This document shows, piece by piece, positions 54,847-63,781 of a stretch of 64,000 nucleotides of DNA. Below the pieces are notes generated by a model. That model did no database searches. It worked only from the letters and a program-made list of their open reading frames with translations, and was not told the DNA's origin. How positions within the stretch are numbered: the first letter of the stretch is position 1; each line of letters begins with the position of its first letter. The DNA lies in the NCBI GenBank assembly GCA_040768585.1, contig JAXGMQ010000001.1:434001-498000 (forward strand), in the 5' to 3' direction. A program made the position numbers and the translations under genes. This DNA comes from JAXGMQ01 sp040768585 (GTDB lineage Bacteria; Caldisericota; Caldisericia; JAAYUI01).

Positions 54847-55353
54847 CTACCTCAATCTGAAACTTTCTACAATCTTTCTTGCGAGATCAAGTTCATGAAT
54901 CCGCTCTGGTGGCAGGTTTTTCGCGTATACCATACAGCTAACAATCACTCCATCAAGAGGAAGCATGAAGCTGGTAAGCTCAACTCCCTGAACATCAAAA
55001 TACCACCAATAAGCCGTCTTTCCAGATATCCTCTTCTCCATCGCTTTTCCAGATGAATTTGTCGTTTTCAGGATTTCGATAAGATCAGCAATCGTGTCCA
55101 AATCGTTGTCTTTTACATTGTCATCGGGAACAATCAGTATTGGAATTGTTATACTACCATCTTTGTTGGTTATATTCGTTCCACCAAAAGACCCAACCGT
55201 TGCACTCCAATCCATCGGATAAAAAATCTGGTAGAGGTCGGTTGTTTCGGAGAAGACAAGCTCGATTGGTATCTCATCATCAACAGATGTTCCACACGAA
55301 ACAAACAAGGATGCAACAAGAACGCATAACAAAACCGCTGTTATCTTTTTCAT
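54847..55353 (-). CDS. PsbP/Mog1-like lipoprotein B (one domain)
   Basis: 168 residues from the ATG at 55353. The long upstream frame to 55527 overlaps the next gene and lacks a start signal. Lipobox LFVSC. The single domain has LYQIFYPMDWSATV, ITIPILIVPDD, a YWWYFDVQGVEL strand, MLPLDGVIVSCMVY and the final LARKIVESFRLR helix common to the family. A TATACT box ends 7 nt before the ATG with no Shine-Dalgarno. Confidence 0.8.
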   Translation of the reverse strand: MKKITAVLLCVLVASLFVSCGTSVDDEIPIELVFSETTDLYQIFYPMDWSATVGSFGGTNITNKDGSITIPILIVPDDNVKDNDLDTIADLIEILKTTNSSGKAMEKRISGKTAYWWYFDVQGVELTSFMLPLDGVIVSCMVYAKNLPPERIHELDLARKIVESFRLR

Positions 55354-55360
55354 GGGCGTA

Positions 55361-55366
55361 AGTATA
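55361..55366 (-). promoter_or_regulatory. -10 box of lipoprotein B, leaderless geometry
   Basis: TATACT followed by TACGCCC and the ATG. No clear -35 was found. Confidence 0.35.
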
Positions 55367-55429
55367 ACACAATCCAAGCCAATGCGCACAGCCCGGAGTC
55401 GTCCTGAGGTTCCTGGGAAAAGAGGTGCT

Positions 55430-56425
55430 CTATTCAATCGTGGCTCCTGAAAGTTTACTGAAACAATAGGTGACATCGTTTCTGCCCTGCTTGGCAACCA
55501 TACAGATTTTTCTGTCGGTTGACTCACCGATCTTCAAATCTGTCTGAAACTGTTTATGCCAGACAACGTTTCCTGTTGACGCATCCACCGAACGGAAGGT
55601 ATTCGGTCTTGGGTTGCCATCTGAATCGAAGGCATCATCATATGACCATTCCATCTTGTCGAGGTAGTAAATCCTATTGTCGTCAAACTCCAGATAATCA
55701 ACACTCGAGCCAACTCCTTTTTCGTACCAGAGTACTTCGCCATTTTCAATATTGGTCGACGCAAGATAATACTCCTTGTAGGAGACATTGTCATTGTAGT
55801 CTCGAAGGGTAATGAGCCCCTTTGCCCCATCTATATCAAATATGAGGCTTTTATCTGTGTAACAACTTCTCCCTTGGTAGGCGTTTTCCCAGAGAATCTC
55901 ACCTGTTTTTATGTCGACGCAGGTCACTGTTTGTGCCACACCAAGAATTAACTTGCCACCATCAATCTCAGCCAAGATTTCACTGCTATTGTCAAAGTTT
56001 GTTTTTCGCGGTTCAATCTCCCAAGCGAGGTTGCCGGTCTCAAGATCAAAACACGACACGCTGTGGAGCGAAACCCACGACAGACTCTCCATCGCCTTCT
56101 TGCTGGCACCCTTTGCTGCGTTGTTTGGCGCATAGCGGTAAATCAGAGCTTTCATGTCACTCTTGCCGATATCTTTGAGTTTGTAACCGCTCGTGCCAGG
56201 TGGAACAGTTGGAGATTCGTATGTCCAGAGAATCTCTTTGTTTGTTATGTCAGGATTGTCCTTGTCTGGAACCAGTTTGTAACACTCCACGAGAATATCA
56301 TCAACAAACCTGAGTGTGAAATCGTTTTCAGATGGTTGGGCAGGACTCGAACCACCACAACCGGCTGACACAAAAAGCAAAACAAACATCAAACAAGCAG
56401 AAATGGAGACCAGTTTTCTTCTCAT
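55430..56425 (-). CDS. PQQ-repeat (beta-propeller) lipoprotein
   Basis: 331 residues from the ATG at 56425. Lipobox VSAGC. Four propeller-blade repeats in PQQ form are visible: CFDLETGNLAWEIEP, CVDIKTGEILWENAY, NIENGEVLWYEKG and VDASTGNVVWHKQF. Similar to BamB/PQQ-like proteins by pattern, on the outside of the membrane and without the dehydrogenase Trp-docking motif. It lies within the PsbP-like lipoprotein array but is not a member. A TATACT box ends 8 nt before the ATG. Confidence 0.83.
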   Translation of the reverse strand: MRRKLVSISACLMFVLLFVSAGCGGSSPAQPSENDFTLRFVDDILVECYKLVPDKDNPDITNKEILWTYESPTVPPGTSGYKLKDIGKSDMKALIYRYAPNNAAKGASKKAMESLSWVSLHSVSCFDLETGNLAWEIEPRKTNFDNSSEILAEIDGGKLILGVAQTVTCVDIKTGEILWENAYQGRSCYTDKSLIFDIDGAKGLITLRDYNDNVSYKEYYLASTNIENGEVLWYEKGVGSSVDYLEFDDNRIYYLDKMEWSYDDAFDSDGNPRPNTFRSVDASTGNVVWHKQFQTDLKIGESTDRKICMVAKQGRNDVTYCFSKLSGATIE

Positions 56426-56433
56426 AACAAAAA

Positions 56434-56439
56434 AGTATA
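56434..56439 (-). promoter_or_regulatory. -10 box of the PQQ lipoprotein, leaderless geometry
   Basis: TATACT, then TTTTTGTT and the ATG; no clear -35. Confidence 0.35.
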
Positions 56440-56483
56440 ACAAAATTGTGTTTCTGATTTGTAAATAATTGGATAATAATGCG

Positions 56484-56516
56484 AAACCCGGTCAGCAGTG
56501 CAAACTAACCGGGTTT
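56484..56516 (-). terminator. Hairpin downstream of rocD
   Basis: AAACCCGGT pairs with ACCGGGTTT over a 15-nt loop behind the rocD stop. U-tract weak. Confidence 0.5.
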
Positions 56517-56546
56517 AAATATCAGTATATGTCAGTTACCTAATCC

Positions 56547-57743
56547 TTATGCAAACACCTTCTGAATTCTCTCGAATGCCCAGTCTATCTCTTCCTTCGT
56601 GATTACAAGTGGTGGTGCAAATCTAATGATTTTCTCGTGGGTTTCCTTTGCGATAATACCCTCATTACGAAGTTTAACAACGTAATCATGGGCAGGACCG
56701 GCAGATTCCTTGATGACGATTCCGATAAGCAAACCCTTACCTCTGACGAGTTCTATCTTGTTGCCAACGAGTGTTCTGAGCTTGCCCATGAAATACTCGC
56801 CCATCTCTGCGGACTTCTCAACGAGTTTCTCATCCTGAAGCACTTCAATTGAGGCTTTACCGACAACCGATGCAAGTGGATTTCCACCAAATGTTGAACC
56901 GTGCTGACCCTTCTTGAAAACGCCGAGAATTTCTTTGTTGGCAGCAACACCAGACACTGGGAACACACCGCCGCCGAGGGCTTTTCCAAGGATGAAGAGG
57001 TCTGGCTCAACACCCTCGTGATCAACGCAGAAACGCTTGCCTGTTCTACCAAAACCTGTCTGAATTTCATCGGCCGCAAAGAGAATTTTGTGCTTGTCAC
57101 AGAGTTCTCTGATACCCCTAAGATAACCATCATCTGGAACATTGATTCCGGCTTCACCCTGAATCGGCTCAATGAGGATGCCGATTGTTTTGTCTGTGAT
57201 TGCGTTTTCGATTGCCTTGAGGTCGTTGTATGGCACAATCACAAAACCTGGCGTGAATGGGCCAAAGTGGTTGTGGGCATTCTCATCGGTGGAGAAGCTG
57301 ACAATTGTTGTTGTTCTGCCGTGGAAGTTCTCAGCAAAAACAATAATCTCACCCTTTTCAGCCTCGACACCTTTGACCTCATAACCCCATTTTCTCATGG
57401 CTTTGATTGCGGTCTCAACGCCCTCTGCTCCTGTATTCATCGGAAGGAACATATCCTTGCCAGTGAATTTACAGACTGTCTCACAGAAAGGAGGCAGCTT
57501 GTCGTTGAAGAAAGCCCTTGACGTAAGGGTGAGTTTATTCATTTGGTCTGTCATTGCGCCAATGATTTTCGGGTGTCTGTGTCCATGATTGACGGCTGAA
57601 TACGCACTGAGCATGTCCATGTATTTCTTGCCTTCGACATCCCACACCCAGACCCCCTCGCCCTTAGAAAGAACGACCTCTAGGGATTCATAGTTGCTGG
57701 CGCCATACTTCCTTTCAAGATTCATGTAGTCTTGAGAATTCAC
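56547..57743 (-). CDS. rocD: Ornithine--oxo-acid transaminase
   Basis: 398 residues. PLP aminotransferase class III making glutamate-5-semialdehyde from ornithine, linking arginine and proline metabolism. YGASNYESLEVVLSKGEG, MNTGAEGVETAIKAMRKW, NFHGRTTTIVSFS, EPIQGEAGINVPDDGYL and the PLP-Lys motif LGKALGGGVFPVS are visible and match ornithine aminotransferases over other class III enzymes. GTG start with AGGAGG upstream. Read from its own promoter, divergent from lipoprotein C. Confidence 0.95.
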   Translation of the reverse strand: MNSQDYMNLERKYGASNYESLEVVLSKGEGVWVWDVEGKKYMDMLSAYSAVNHGHRHPKIIGAMTDQMNKLTLTSRAFFNDKLPPFCETVCKFTGKDMFLPMNTGAEGVETAIKAMRKWGYEVKGVEAEKGEIIVFAENFHGRTTTIVSFSTDENAHNHFGPFTPGFVIVPYNDLKAIENAITDKTIGILIEPIQGEAGINVPDDGYLRGIRELCDKHKILFAADEIQTGFGRTGKRFCVDHEGVEPDLFILGKALGGGVFPVSGVAANKEILGVFKKGQHGSTFGGNPLASVVGKASIEVLQDEKLVEKSAEMGEYFMGKLRTLVGNKIELVRGKGLLIGIVIKESAGPAHDYVVKLRNEGIIAKETHEKIIRFAPPLVITKEEIDWAFERIQKVFA

Positions 57744-57782
57744 CTTAGGTAACCTCCTGTTGTGTTTGATTGTTCCAAACTG

Positions 57783-57811
57783 AGCATATCAACAGAAAAT
57801 GGGTTATCCAA
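57783..57811 (-). promoter_or_regulatory. rocD promoter
   Basis: TTGGAT (57811-57806), 17-nt spacer, TATGCT (57788-57783), with a leader of about 33 nt that carries the Shine-Dalgarno. Confidence 0.6.
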
Positions 57812-57908
57812 TTAACAAATTCATCTTGACAAACGCTGAATTATCCATCAATACATAATTTCCTTCTTAATCTATGATTTAATAATCGATATTTGGTGCA
57901 CTTGTGTG

Positions 57909-57914
57909 TAATAT
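57909..57914 (+). promoter_or_regulatory. -10 box of lipoprotein C, leaderless geometry
   Basis: TAATAT, then ATCAGAC and the ATG at 57922; no clear -35. Confidence 0.4.
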
Positions 57915-57921
57915 ATCAGAC

Positions 57922-58854
57922 ATGAGAAAATTGTTGCAAGTTGCTCTTGTTGTCTTTGCTCTCGGTATGCTTTCTGCTTGCGGTGAAATTGAGATTGACA
58001 CATCAGACTGGCAAAGGCACAAGGGAGAATTTTTTGAGGTGAGTCTTCCACCAGGAAACTCTCCTGTTGAAATTGATGATAAGACAATATCTCTTGTTGA
58101 CTCAAACTATCATCTTTCAATCAATATATATTCCCTGAAAGACTCGGTCATAGGTGATACAGACTCGATACTCTACGTCTTTGAGGAGTCGAGGGAAAAA
58201 CTTAACGACTACAACATTGAACAAACACAAAATGAAAATGGAAACATGCTCAAGATTCAAGCGGTCATCGATGGTTCGACCCTTGTGTCAAATGTTTACC
58301 CACAGGATGGATATATCATCAGTGTTGGTGTTGATTCAAGGGGGATTCCAGACGAAAACTATGATGAATTGAAGAAAATCCTGGAGAGTTTCAGAATCAC
58401 TCAGAATAACTATTACTCCTTCAACTACAGCAGAGAGCTTAATGGAATGATTGACAACGAGTATTTCCGGATATCCCATCCAAGTGACTTCAAAGTCGAC
58501 AACACAACAGCCCAATGGGCTCTCACCAGAGAAGACATGCGGATATCAATTTCATTCATGAAATCTCCAAATTCTAAAATTGGTAAAACCGCTCATATTC
58601 TCGACTATCTGGAATCAACAGATTTTGAGGGGATAAAAAACCACGAGGAAATCAAGAATAAGTCAGGTTTATGGCTAATGCTTGAGTACAAAGACGATCC
58701 ATACGCTGTCAAAGCTGCCACAATACTGCCCCAGGATGGTTTCGAAGTGGAAATCGAACTTCAAGGATCATATTCAAATCTGGACAAGCAAATGTTGCTT
58801 GAGATGATTGACTCATTCGAGTTGACAGGGAATCCGATGGAGCTTATCAATTAA
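57922..58854 (+). CDS. PsbP/Mog1-like lipoprotein C (two domains)
   Basis: 310 residues from ATG 57922; the longer frame starts over the -10 box. Lipobox MLSAC. Copy 1: GEFFEVSLPPGNSPV, YPQDGYIISVGVDS, ILESFRITQNNY. Copy 2: NEYFRISHPSDFKVD, LPQDGFEVEIELQG, MIDSFELTG. First gene of a C-D-E run (gaps of 2 nt and 0 nt), which should be one transcript. Confidence 0.82.
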   Translation: MRKLLQVALVVFALGMLSACGEIEIDTSDWQRHKGEFFEVSLPPGNSPVEIDDKTISLVDSNYHLSINIYSLKDSVIGDTDSILYVFEESREKLNDYNIEQTQNENGNMLKIQAVIDGSTLVSNVYPQDGYIISVGVDSRGIPDENYDELKKILESFRITQNNYYSFNYSRELNGMIDNEYFRISHPSDFKVDNTTAQWALTREDMRISISFMKSPNSKIGKTAHILDYLESTDFEGIKNHEEIKNKSGLWLMLEYKDDPYAVKAATILPQDGFEVEIELQGSYSNLDKQMLLEMIDSFELTGNPMELIN

Positions 58855-58856
58855 TC

Positions 58857-59351
58857 ATGAAGAAGATTGGAATCTACCTAACTACACTGGTCATTATTAC
58901 AAGTTTTTTTGTAGGATGCACGGCAAACGAAGTTGAGTTTGAAAAAACATACGAGTGCAGCTTCTTTGAGATTGGATACCCATCATATTACGAATACCTG
59001 GAGAACTCCAACAAGGTGTCTTTTTTAGAGATTGACATTCCAACTCCAAACATGACCATCACTCTTCAATCAGCCAAAGGTTTAAAAAGAAGCGATGCAA
59101 TGAGGCTTGAGCAGGTGCTCAAGGAACAGGTACTCATGAGAGACTCTATCCGGGTGGCAACAGTTGATATTGATGGTGTCGACTCGCTCTTTGTGCCCGT
59201 TGAGGCCGCAGGTGGTGCCGTTGGGCGTTCTGTTGTCGAGGTGTTTTTCATCCCACTGGATGATGCCTACATTCAAATAGAACTCACTCCACAATCAAGA
59301 AGGGATTCTGAGCAGACAAAACTAATGGTTGAATCCATGAGGATAAAATAG
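58857..59351 (+). CDS. PsbP/Mog1-like lipoprotein D (one domain)
   Basis: 164 residues, lipobox FFVGC. Single domain with CSFFEIGYPSYYEYL, ITLQSAKGLKRSD and FIPLDDAYIQIELTP, then the terminal helix LMVESMRIK. The PLDGW strand has become PLDDA here. Between C and E in the same transcript. Confidence 0.8.
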   Translation: MKKIGIYLTTLVIITSFFVGCTANEVEFEKTYECSFFEIGYPSYYEYLENSNKVSFLEIDIPTPNMTITLQSAKGLKRSDAMRLEQVLKEQVLMRDSIRVATVDIDGVDSLFVPVEAAGGAVGRSVVEVFFIPLDDAYIQIELTPQSRRDSEQTKLMVESMRIK

Positions 59352-60317
59352 ATGAACACAAAGAGACTCATATCAATCGTTTTGACCGCATTTTTGGTTT
59401 CTGCCATTGTTGGCTGTGGAGAACAACAAGGACAGGACTTCAATCTGAAACACTACACTGGCAGCTTCTTCTCGATTGACTATCCGGAAGGGTATACCCC
59501 AACGGTTATCACTCAAACAAATCCTGGCGTTGTGTTCAATTCCAGGGATTCCAACATGACAATTGAGGTGTACTCGAACACAAATCCAGACAGCATAAAA
59601 GGTGACACCTACAGACTCAAATACAATGGTGATGATTACTGGGATGAGCTGGAAAGTGTTGATAACGCAGAATACCCCCATCTTCTCGTTTCCTCATATG
59701 ACCATTTCGAATGGCCAATCATGATTGCGACATTCCCGCTTGACGGATGGGAGCTGATAGCAACTGTCATGGACTACTCGAAGGAAGATTATGCCCTCGC
59801 AAAAGCTATCCTAGAATCAGTCGAGATAACAAACGAGGATTTTACGGCAGGGATTGACAAGCCTCAGTACGAGGCTTTCGATTTTACAATTGGAGCGGAT
59901 TCGACATCCCCAGTCCACGAAACAGATTCCTTCTCCATCAGGGCAAACGGAAAACAGGTTTCAGTTGACACCAACAGCATGCTAATCGAGTGTGACGGCT
60001 ATAGCATTTCAATAGATTCAATCTACGAGACAACAGCAAGGGAGGGGAACCTTGGTCTGTTAAAAAAAACAATCAACTCAAAGCTCGTTGAAATGGGGCA
60101 TGTTGTCGCAAAAGAGATTCTCCAAAACGGTTTAAAATCCATATATTATGAGACACTTGTGGAAGAGGAAAAAAACATCACAATAGGCATCCCTGTAAGC
60201 GAGGGGATAATCTTCATCAACGCAAAAGGGATGAAGACAAGAGAGCAAATACAAGAGGCCGGAAGCTCTCTTTTGTCGTTTGAGTTAAAAGACAAGGAGA
60301 TGTTCTCCTTCAGGTGA
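59352..60317 (+). CDS. PsbP/Mog1-like lipoprotein E (two domains, second degenerate)
   Basis: 321 residues, lipobox IVGC, ATG directly after the previous stop with GAGGATA upstream. Copy 1: YTGSFFSIDYPEGYTP, FPLDGWELIATVMDY and ILESVEITNEDF. Copy 2 (from about 175) has lost the FFxIxYP start, retaining SFSIRANGKQVSVD, GLKSIYYETLVEEEK and a C-terminal SLLSFELKD helix. Paralog of C and A. Confidence 0.8.
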   Translation: MNTKRLISIVLTAFLVSAIVGCGEQQGQDFNLKHYTGSFFSIDYPEGYTPTVITQTNPGVVFNSRDSNMTIEVYSNTNPDSIKGDTYRLKYNGDDYWDELESVDNAEYPHLLVSSYDHFEWPIMIATFPLDGWELIATVMDYSKEDYALAKAILESVEITNEDFTAGIDKPQYEAFDFTIGADSTSPVHETDSFSIRANGKQVSVDTNSMLIECDGYSISIDSIYETTAREGNLGLLKKTINSKLVEMGHVVAKEILQNGLKSIYYETLVEEEKNITIGIPVSEGIIFINAKGMKTREQIQEAGSSLLSFELKDKEMFSFR

Positions 60318-60383
60318 TGCAGGTTGTGGACTTAAAACGTAAAATGGTGTTCTATATTTCAAACACTTAAAAAGGGGTTGCTG

Positions 60384-61490
60384 ATGAGAAAGTTGGTTGC
60401 ATTCGTAACGTGTGTTTTCGTGGCGTCTTTGTTGGTTGTTGGATGCGGTACAGAAGAGAAGGACAGCGATCTTCCAAACGAGTATGTGGGCGAGTTTTTC
60501 ACAATAGGATATCCAGCGGACTTTGAGACACTTGGGAAGGATTCAGGTGTCACACTTACAAAAGACGAACAGGCAATCATGATTGACTCCATGGAATATG
60601 CCGACTCTGCAAAGGATGATATTGAATCCATAGATGGATTTATCAAGGAAATCACATCCTCGGTGTCCAATCTGAAGAAGGAAACCATCAAGATAAATGG
60701 CTTGACTGGTGTCTGGATCGAAGGAGACAATGACGGCAAAAGCGGGATAATGCTTGTAGTCCCACTAGATGGCTGGTTCGCCGTCGCAATCAACAACGGC
60801 GCGTCCGACGATGAAACCCTCGAACTCCACAGAAACATCATTGAATCACTCGTCATAACCGATGAAAACAACATTGATTCCACTCCAGATGAAACGACTT
60901 CTGACCATATCGGCATTAATGAGGATTCAGATACTACGTATAACACCGAATCCACAACAGATGAACAAACTAACGATATGCAATCAACCAATGACTCTGC
61001 TGTTACGGACCCGGAAAATACTGACTTTGAAGTGAGCGAGTTGACCTCGGACGGTGGATTACAGCTTGGTGACTTCTATGAGGGTGACTATTTCAGGATG
61101 AGAATCCCAGATAATGCCAGTGTGGCTGACTACGGTCAGGGAGACTCCCAGATGATCTACATTTCGGTTGGGGATTTCCAAATTATTGTTTCAGCACTAA
61201 AAGAGCAGCAGGAACTGAACACAGACACAACCTCAACCACAATAGAAATTGAGAGTGGGACACTCAGGGTTTCCAATAGCATCATAGATGTCGACGGGCA
61301 TCCCTCCAACTTCATCGAGTCTGTGGCAGAGGACACAATGTCAGCCCTATTCACCATTCCACTTCAGGGATGGACAATAACCATCTCTGGGTATGCTGAG
61401 GGTGAGAATGAATATGTCAATTCGATGTATGAAACCATAAAATCAATGGTCTCAACCTTTGTAATTACAAACATAGATTACCTTAACTGA
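60384..61490 (+). CDS. PsbP/Mog1-like lipoprotein F (two domains with low-complexity linker)
   Basis: 368 residues from the ATG at 60384 (AAAAGGGG upstream). Lipobox VVGC. Copy 1: VGEFFTIGYPADFETL, VPLDGWFAVAINNG, NIIESLVITDEN. A linker of about 50 residues rich in Thr, Ser, Asp, Glu and Asn (about 170-220) separates copy 2: EGDYFRMRIPDNASV, IPLQGWTITISGYA, MVSTFVITN. Separate from C-E; a 60-nt gap with a TATATT element precedes it. Confidence 0.82.
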   Translation: MRKLVAFVTCVFVASLLVVGCGTEEKDSDLPNEYVGEFFTIGYPADFETLGKDSGVTLTKDEQAIMIDSMEYADSAKDDIESIDGFIKEITSSVSNLKKETIKINGLTGVWIEGDNDGKSGIMLVVPLDGWFAVAINNGASDDETLELHRNIIESLVITDENNIDSTPDETTSDHIGINEDSDTTYNTESTTDEQTNDMQSTNDSAVTDPENTDFEVSELTSDGGLQLGDFYEGDYFRMRIPDNASVADYGQGDSQMIYISVGDFQIIVSALKEQQELNTDTTSTTIEIESGTLRVSNSIIDVDGHPSNFIESVAEDTMSALFTIPLQGWTITISGYAEGENEYVNSMYETIKSMVSTFVITNIDYLN

Positions 61491-61531
61491 GCGTCCAAAA
61501 TACAAATGTCGACAAGCACTCTTGGTTGCAG

Positions 61532-61561
61532 TTGGAACTTAAGCGAATCGTCGCATATAAT
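61532..61561 (+). promoter_or_regulatory. Promoter of the lipoprotein G-H-I operon
   Basis: TTGGAA (61532-61537), 18-nt spacer, consensus TATAAT (61556-61561); leader of about 55 nt with a Shine-Dalgarno. Confidence 0.6.
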
Positions 61562-61622
61562 GGGAGTGAGTCAGTAGGAGGTTTTTACGCCTCGTTGATG
61601 TGCTCGAAAGGAATTGATTGAA

Positions 61623-62639
61623 TTGAGAAAAAACGGAATGCGATTTTGTTCTCTCCTGCTATTGGTTTTGCTTGCCGTGACTCTTTTTGTAGGTTGTGGC
61701 GCAGACAGTGAGACTCAGTTTGACCTGCTCTATACAGGACCATACTTTAAAATCCCACACAACAAGGGCTTCACAACAGGCACCACCAAAACAGGAGTCA
61801 AAATATACAATGACAACTACAGCGTCATTGTCGATGCAAGAGAGTTCAAGGATGCAGTGTTAAATAGCCTTGAATCAATAACAGTATATACCGACTCTCT
61901 GAAGAATAATCTGACTAAACTTGAGGAATCTAGCTGGAAAAACCGAAACGCAGACGGCATCGTCATAAGCGGATATGCGGACGGTAAGCGTGGAGTAGCC
62001 CTTGTTGTGCCACTCAACGACCATATCATTACCGTCTTTACAGAAGACACACCAAAAAACGATTATGATTTTGAGCAGGCAAAAGCCATGATAGATGGCT
62101 TCGAGATATCAGATGTTGACTTCTTCAAGAGCCATCCAATTGAACAAAACGACTCATCCGAGGATGGCACCAACGGATCAACAGATAATGGCAACACAGA
62201 AAACGGCGACAAGATCATAAACGACGATATATCAAACATAGAAGCCGGTGACAGCTACAACAACTCTTACATCTCATTGATTCTTCCTAAAGGTTGGGAA
62301 CTCACAGCAGACGAAGACGTGCAAACAGTGTTTGGTTCTACCGGGGAGCTTGCCAGCGACCTTCTAGCCCTCTCAATTCAATATGTCACACTTGAAAAGG
62401 ACACACAATTTTCAACCTTTGTTTCCGATTTCTCCGAGCAGATTGGCAGCAAATCGAAGATAGAGACTTTTGGTAGCAAGCAGTTCGAGTATGTGCGAGG
62501 AGTCCACACAAACTACAGTGAATTCCATATCTTCACAAAGCATTCCTCAAACACGCCCATCATCATAACAGCAATAACAGCCGATTCAGTATTACCCCCA
62601 GAGGTTGTATTTATGTTGGAAAACACAAAAATCAAATGA
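61623..62639 (+). CDS. PsbP/Mog1-like lipoprotein G (two domains)
   Basis: 338 residues from TTG 61623, with AAAGGA 10 nt upstream; TTG 61614 is too close to it. Lipobox FVGC. Copy 1: TGPYFKIPHNKGFTT, VPLNDHIITVFTED and MIDGFEISDVDF. The linker is rich in Asn, Gly, Asp, Ser and Thr. Copy 2: NSYISLILPKGWELT and FVSDFSEQIGSKS, a more divergent domain. First gene of a coupled G-H-I operon. Confidence 0.8.
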   Translation: MRKNGMRFCSLLLLVLLAVTLFVGCGADSETQFDLLYTGPYFKIPHNKGFTTGTTKTGVKIYNDNYSVIVDAREFKDAVLNSLESITVYTDSLKNNLTKLEESSWKNRNADGIVISGYADGKRGVALVVPLNDHIITVFTEDTPKNDYDFEQAKAMIDGFEISDVDFFKSHPIEQNDSSEDGTNGSTDNGNTENGDKIINDDISNIEAGDSYNNSYISLILPKGWELTADEDVQTVFGSTGELASDLLALSIQYVTLEKDTQFSTFVSDFSEQIGSKSKIETFGSKQFEYVRGVHTNYSEFHIFTKHSSNTPIIITAITADSVLPPEVVFMLENTKIK

Positions 62640-63205
62640 GGCAGGACATGATGAAACATACAGCACTTTTTATCGTCGCAATTCTTCTTCTCTCTTCTTT
62701 CCTTGGTTGCGCGGGTGGAGATGTAGAAGAGACAGTTGATACTGATGATTCGGGTGAAACCCTCGTTATAAACTATCCGGACGAGGAAGTCACAAACTCA
62801 AAGAGCAGCTACTACGAAGCAGATTTTACAAAAGTAGACATCCCGTCAAACTGGCACATCGGCAATGAAACAAATGATCTGATAACAATCAGTCCATCAA
62901 CACCTGATGAGTCTGCCAACATCACCAGTGTCACCATAACAAGGATGGGTTCAGACGGAGTTTTTAAAGCGTACGACTACGCTGAGATGACTGCATCTGG
63001 ACTCAAACAGTCAAACATCCAGAAGACTATGATTGGAGATATTGAGTGGATTGAGGTCTGGGGCAACGTTGCTGACAATCTTCTTTGGCAATTTGTCAGG
63101 GATGGCAAGGACGGAAACATAATCCAGGTGAGTATAACCGCTTTTGAACCAACAATGAGTGATGAAATAAATAGTCTAATCAAATCGCTTCAGGAGACAG
63201 ACTGA
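62636..63205 (+). CDS. PsbP/Mog1-like lipoprotein H (one divergent domain)
   Basis: 189 residues. Starts at ATG 62636 overlapping the G stop (ATGA); an ATG five codons later is possible. Lipobox FLGC. Acidic N-terminal linker, then YYEADFTKVDIPSNWHIG and a domain ending SLIKSLQETD. The YP and PLDGW marks are lost, so membership rests on position, length and fold pattern. Confidence 0.72.
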   Translation: MRQDMMKHTALFIVAILLLSSFLGCAGGDVEETVDTDDSGETLVINYPDEEVTNSKSSYYEADFTKVDIPSNWHIGNETNDLITISPSTPDESANITSVTITRMGSDGVFKAYDYAEMTASGLKQSNIQKTMIGDIEWIEVWGNVADNLLWQFVRDGKDGNIIQVSITAFEPTMSDEINSLIKSLQETD

Positions 63206-63699
63206 TGAAAAGATTTATCGCGACATTCGCCATTGTTGTTCTCATTCTGGGTGCTTTTGTATCGTGTTCAGGCTCTGGAGATACCGAGACACCAGAAACG
63301 GTTGCGACAGAAGGCTACACCTACAGAACTCTAAGTTTCGAGAAACCAAAAATCTGGATAGAAACAAGTGAATCCAACGAGAATCGCATGATTCTCAAGT
63401 CCAGTGACTACAGCCAGGATCCATCCTCAGTTGTGATAAGTGCAATCTCGAATCTCGACATGACACCCTTAGAGTACGCAAATCTTGTCAAAGAAGAGCT
63501 GGATATTCCAGAGTCTCCAGAGGACATGACCTTTGGTGATAAAACATACACAGCTCTCAAAGCAAACAATCAGATTCCGACGTTCAATTTCTTTCTCAAG
63601 TTTGATGATTTAACATATCTTGTGGTCTACGCAAACATGAACGACGAAATCACGGAGAACGCGAAGGCTTTTCTATCATCCATCGAACACATCAAATAG
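63205..63699 (+). CDS. PsbP/Mog1-like lipoprotein I (one divergent domain)
   Basis: 164 residues. ATG shares a base with the H stop (TGATG), CAGGAG upstream. Lipobox VSC. Short linker, then RTLSFEKPKIWIETSES and a strand/helix pattern (YANLVKEELDIPESPE, FNFFLKFDDLTYLVVYANMN, AKAFLSSIEHIK) matching the family ending. Third gene of the G-H-I operon. Confidence 0.72.
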   Translation: MKRFIATFAIVVLILGAFVSCSGSGDTETPETVATEGYTYRTLSFEKPKIWIETSESNENRMILKSSDYSQDPSSVVISAISNLDMTPLEYANLVKEELDIPESPEDMTFGDKTYTALKANNQIPTFNFFLKFDDLTYLVVYANMNDEITENAKAFLSSIEHIK

Positions 63700-63720
63700 A
63701 CAATCATAGTGATTCTGTAG

Positions 63721-63750
63721 TTGACCTACTGTTTATGATTTCTTTATAAT
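63721..63750 (+). promoter_or_regulatory. Promoter of lipoprotein J
   Basis: TTGACC (63721-63726), 18-nt spacer, TATAAT (63745-63750). Confidence 0.65.
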
Positions 63751-63781
63751 CGTCGGATGTGGAAGGAGCACGAAAGCAAAT

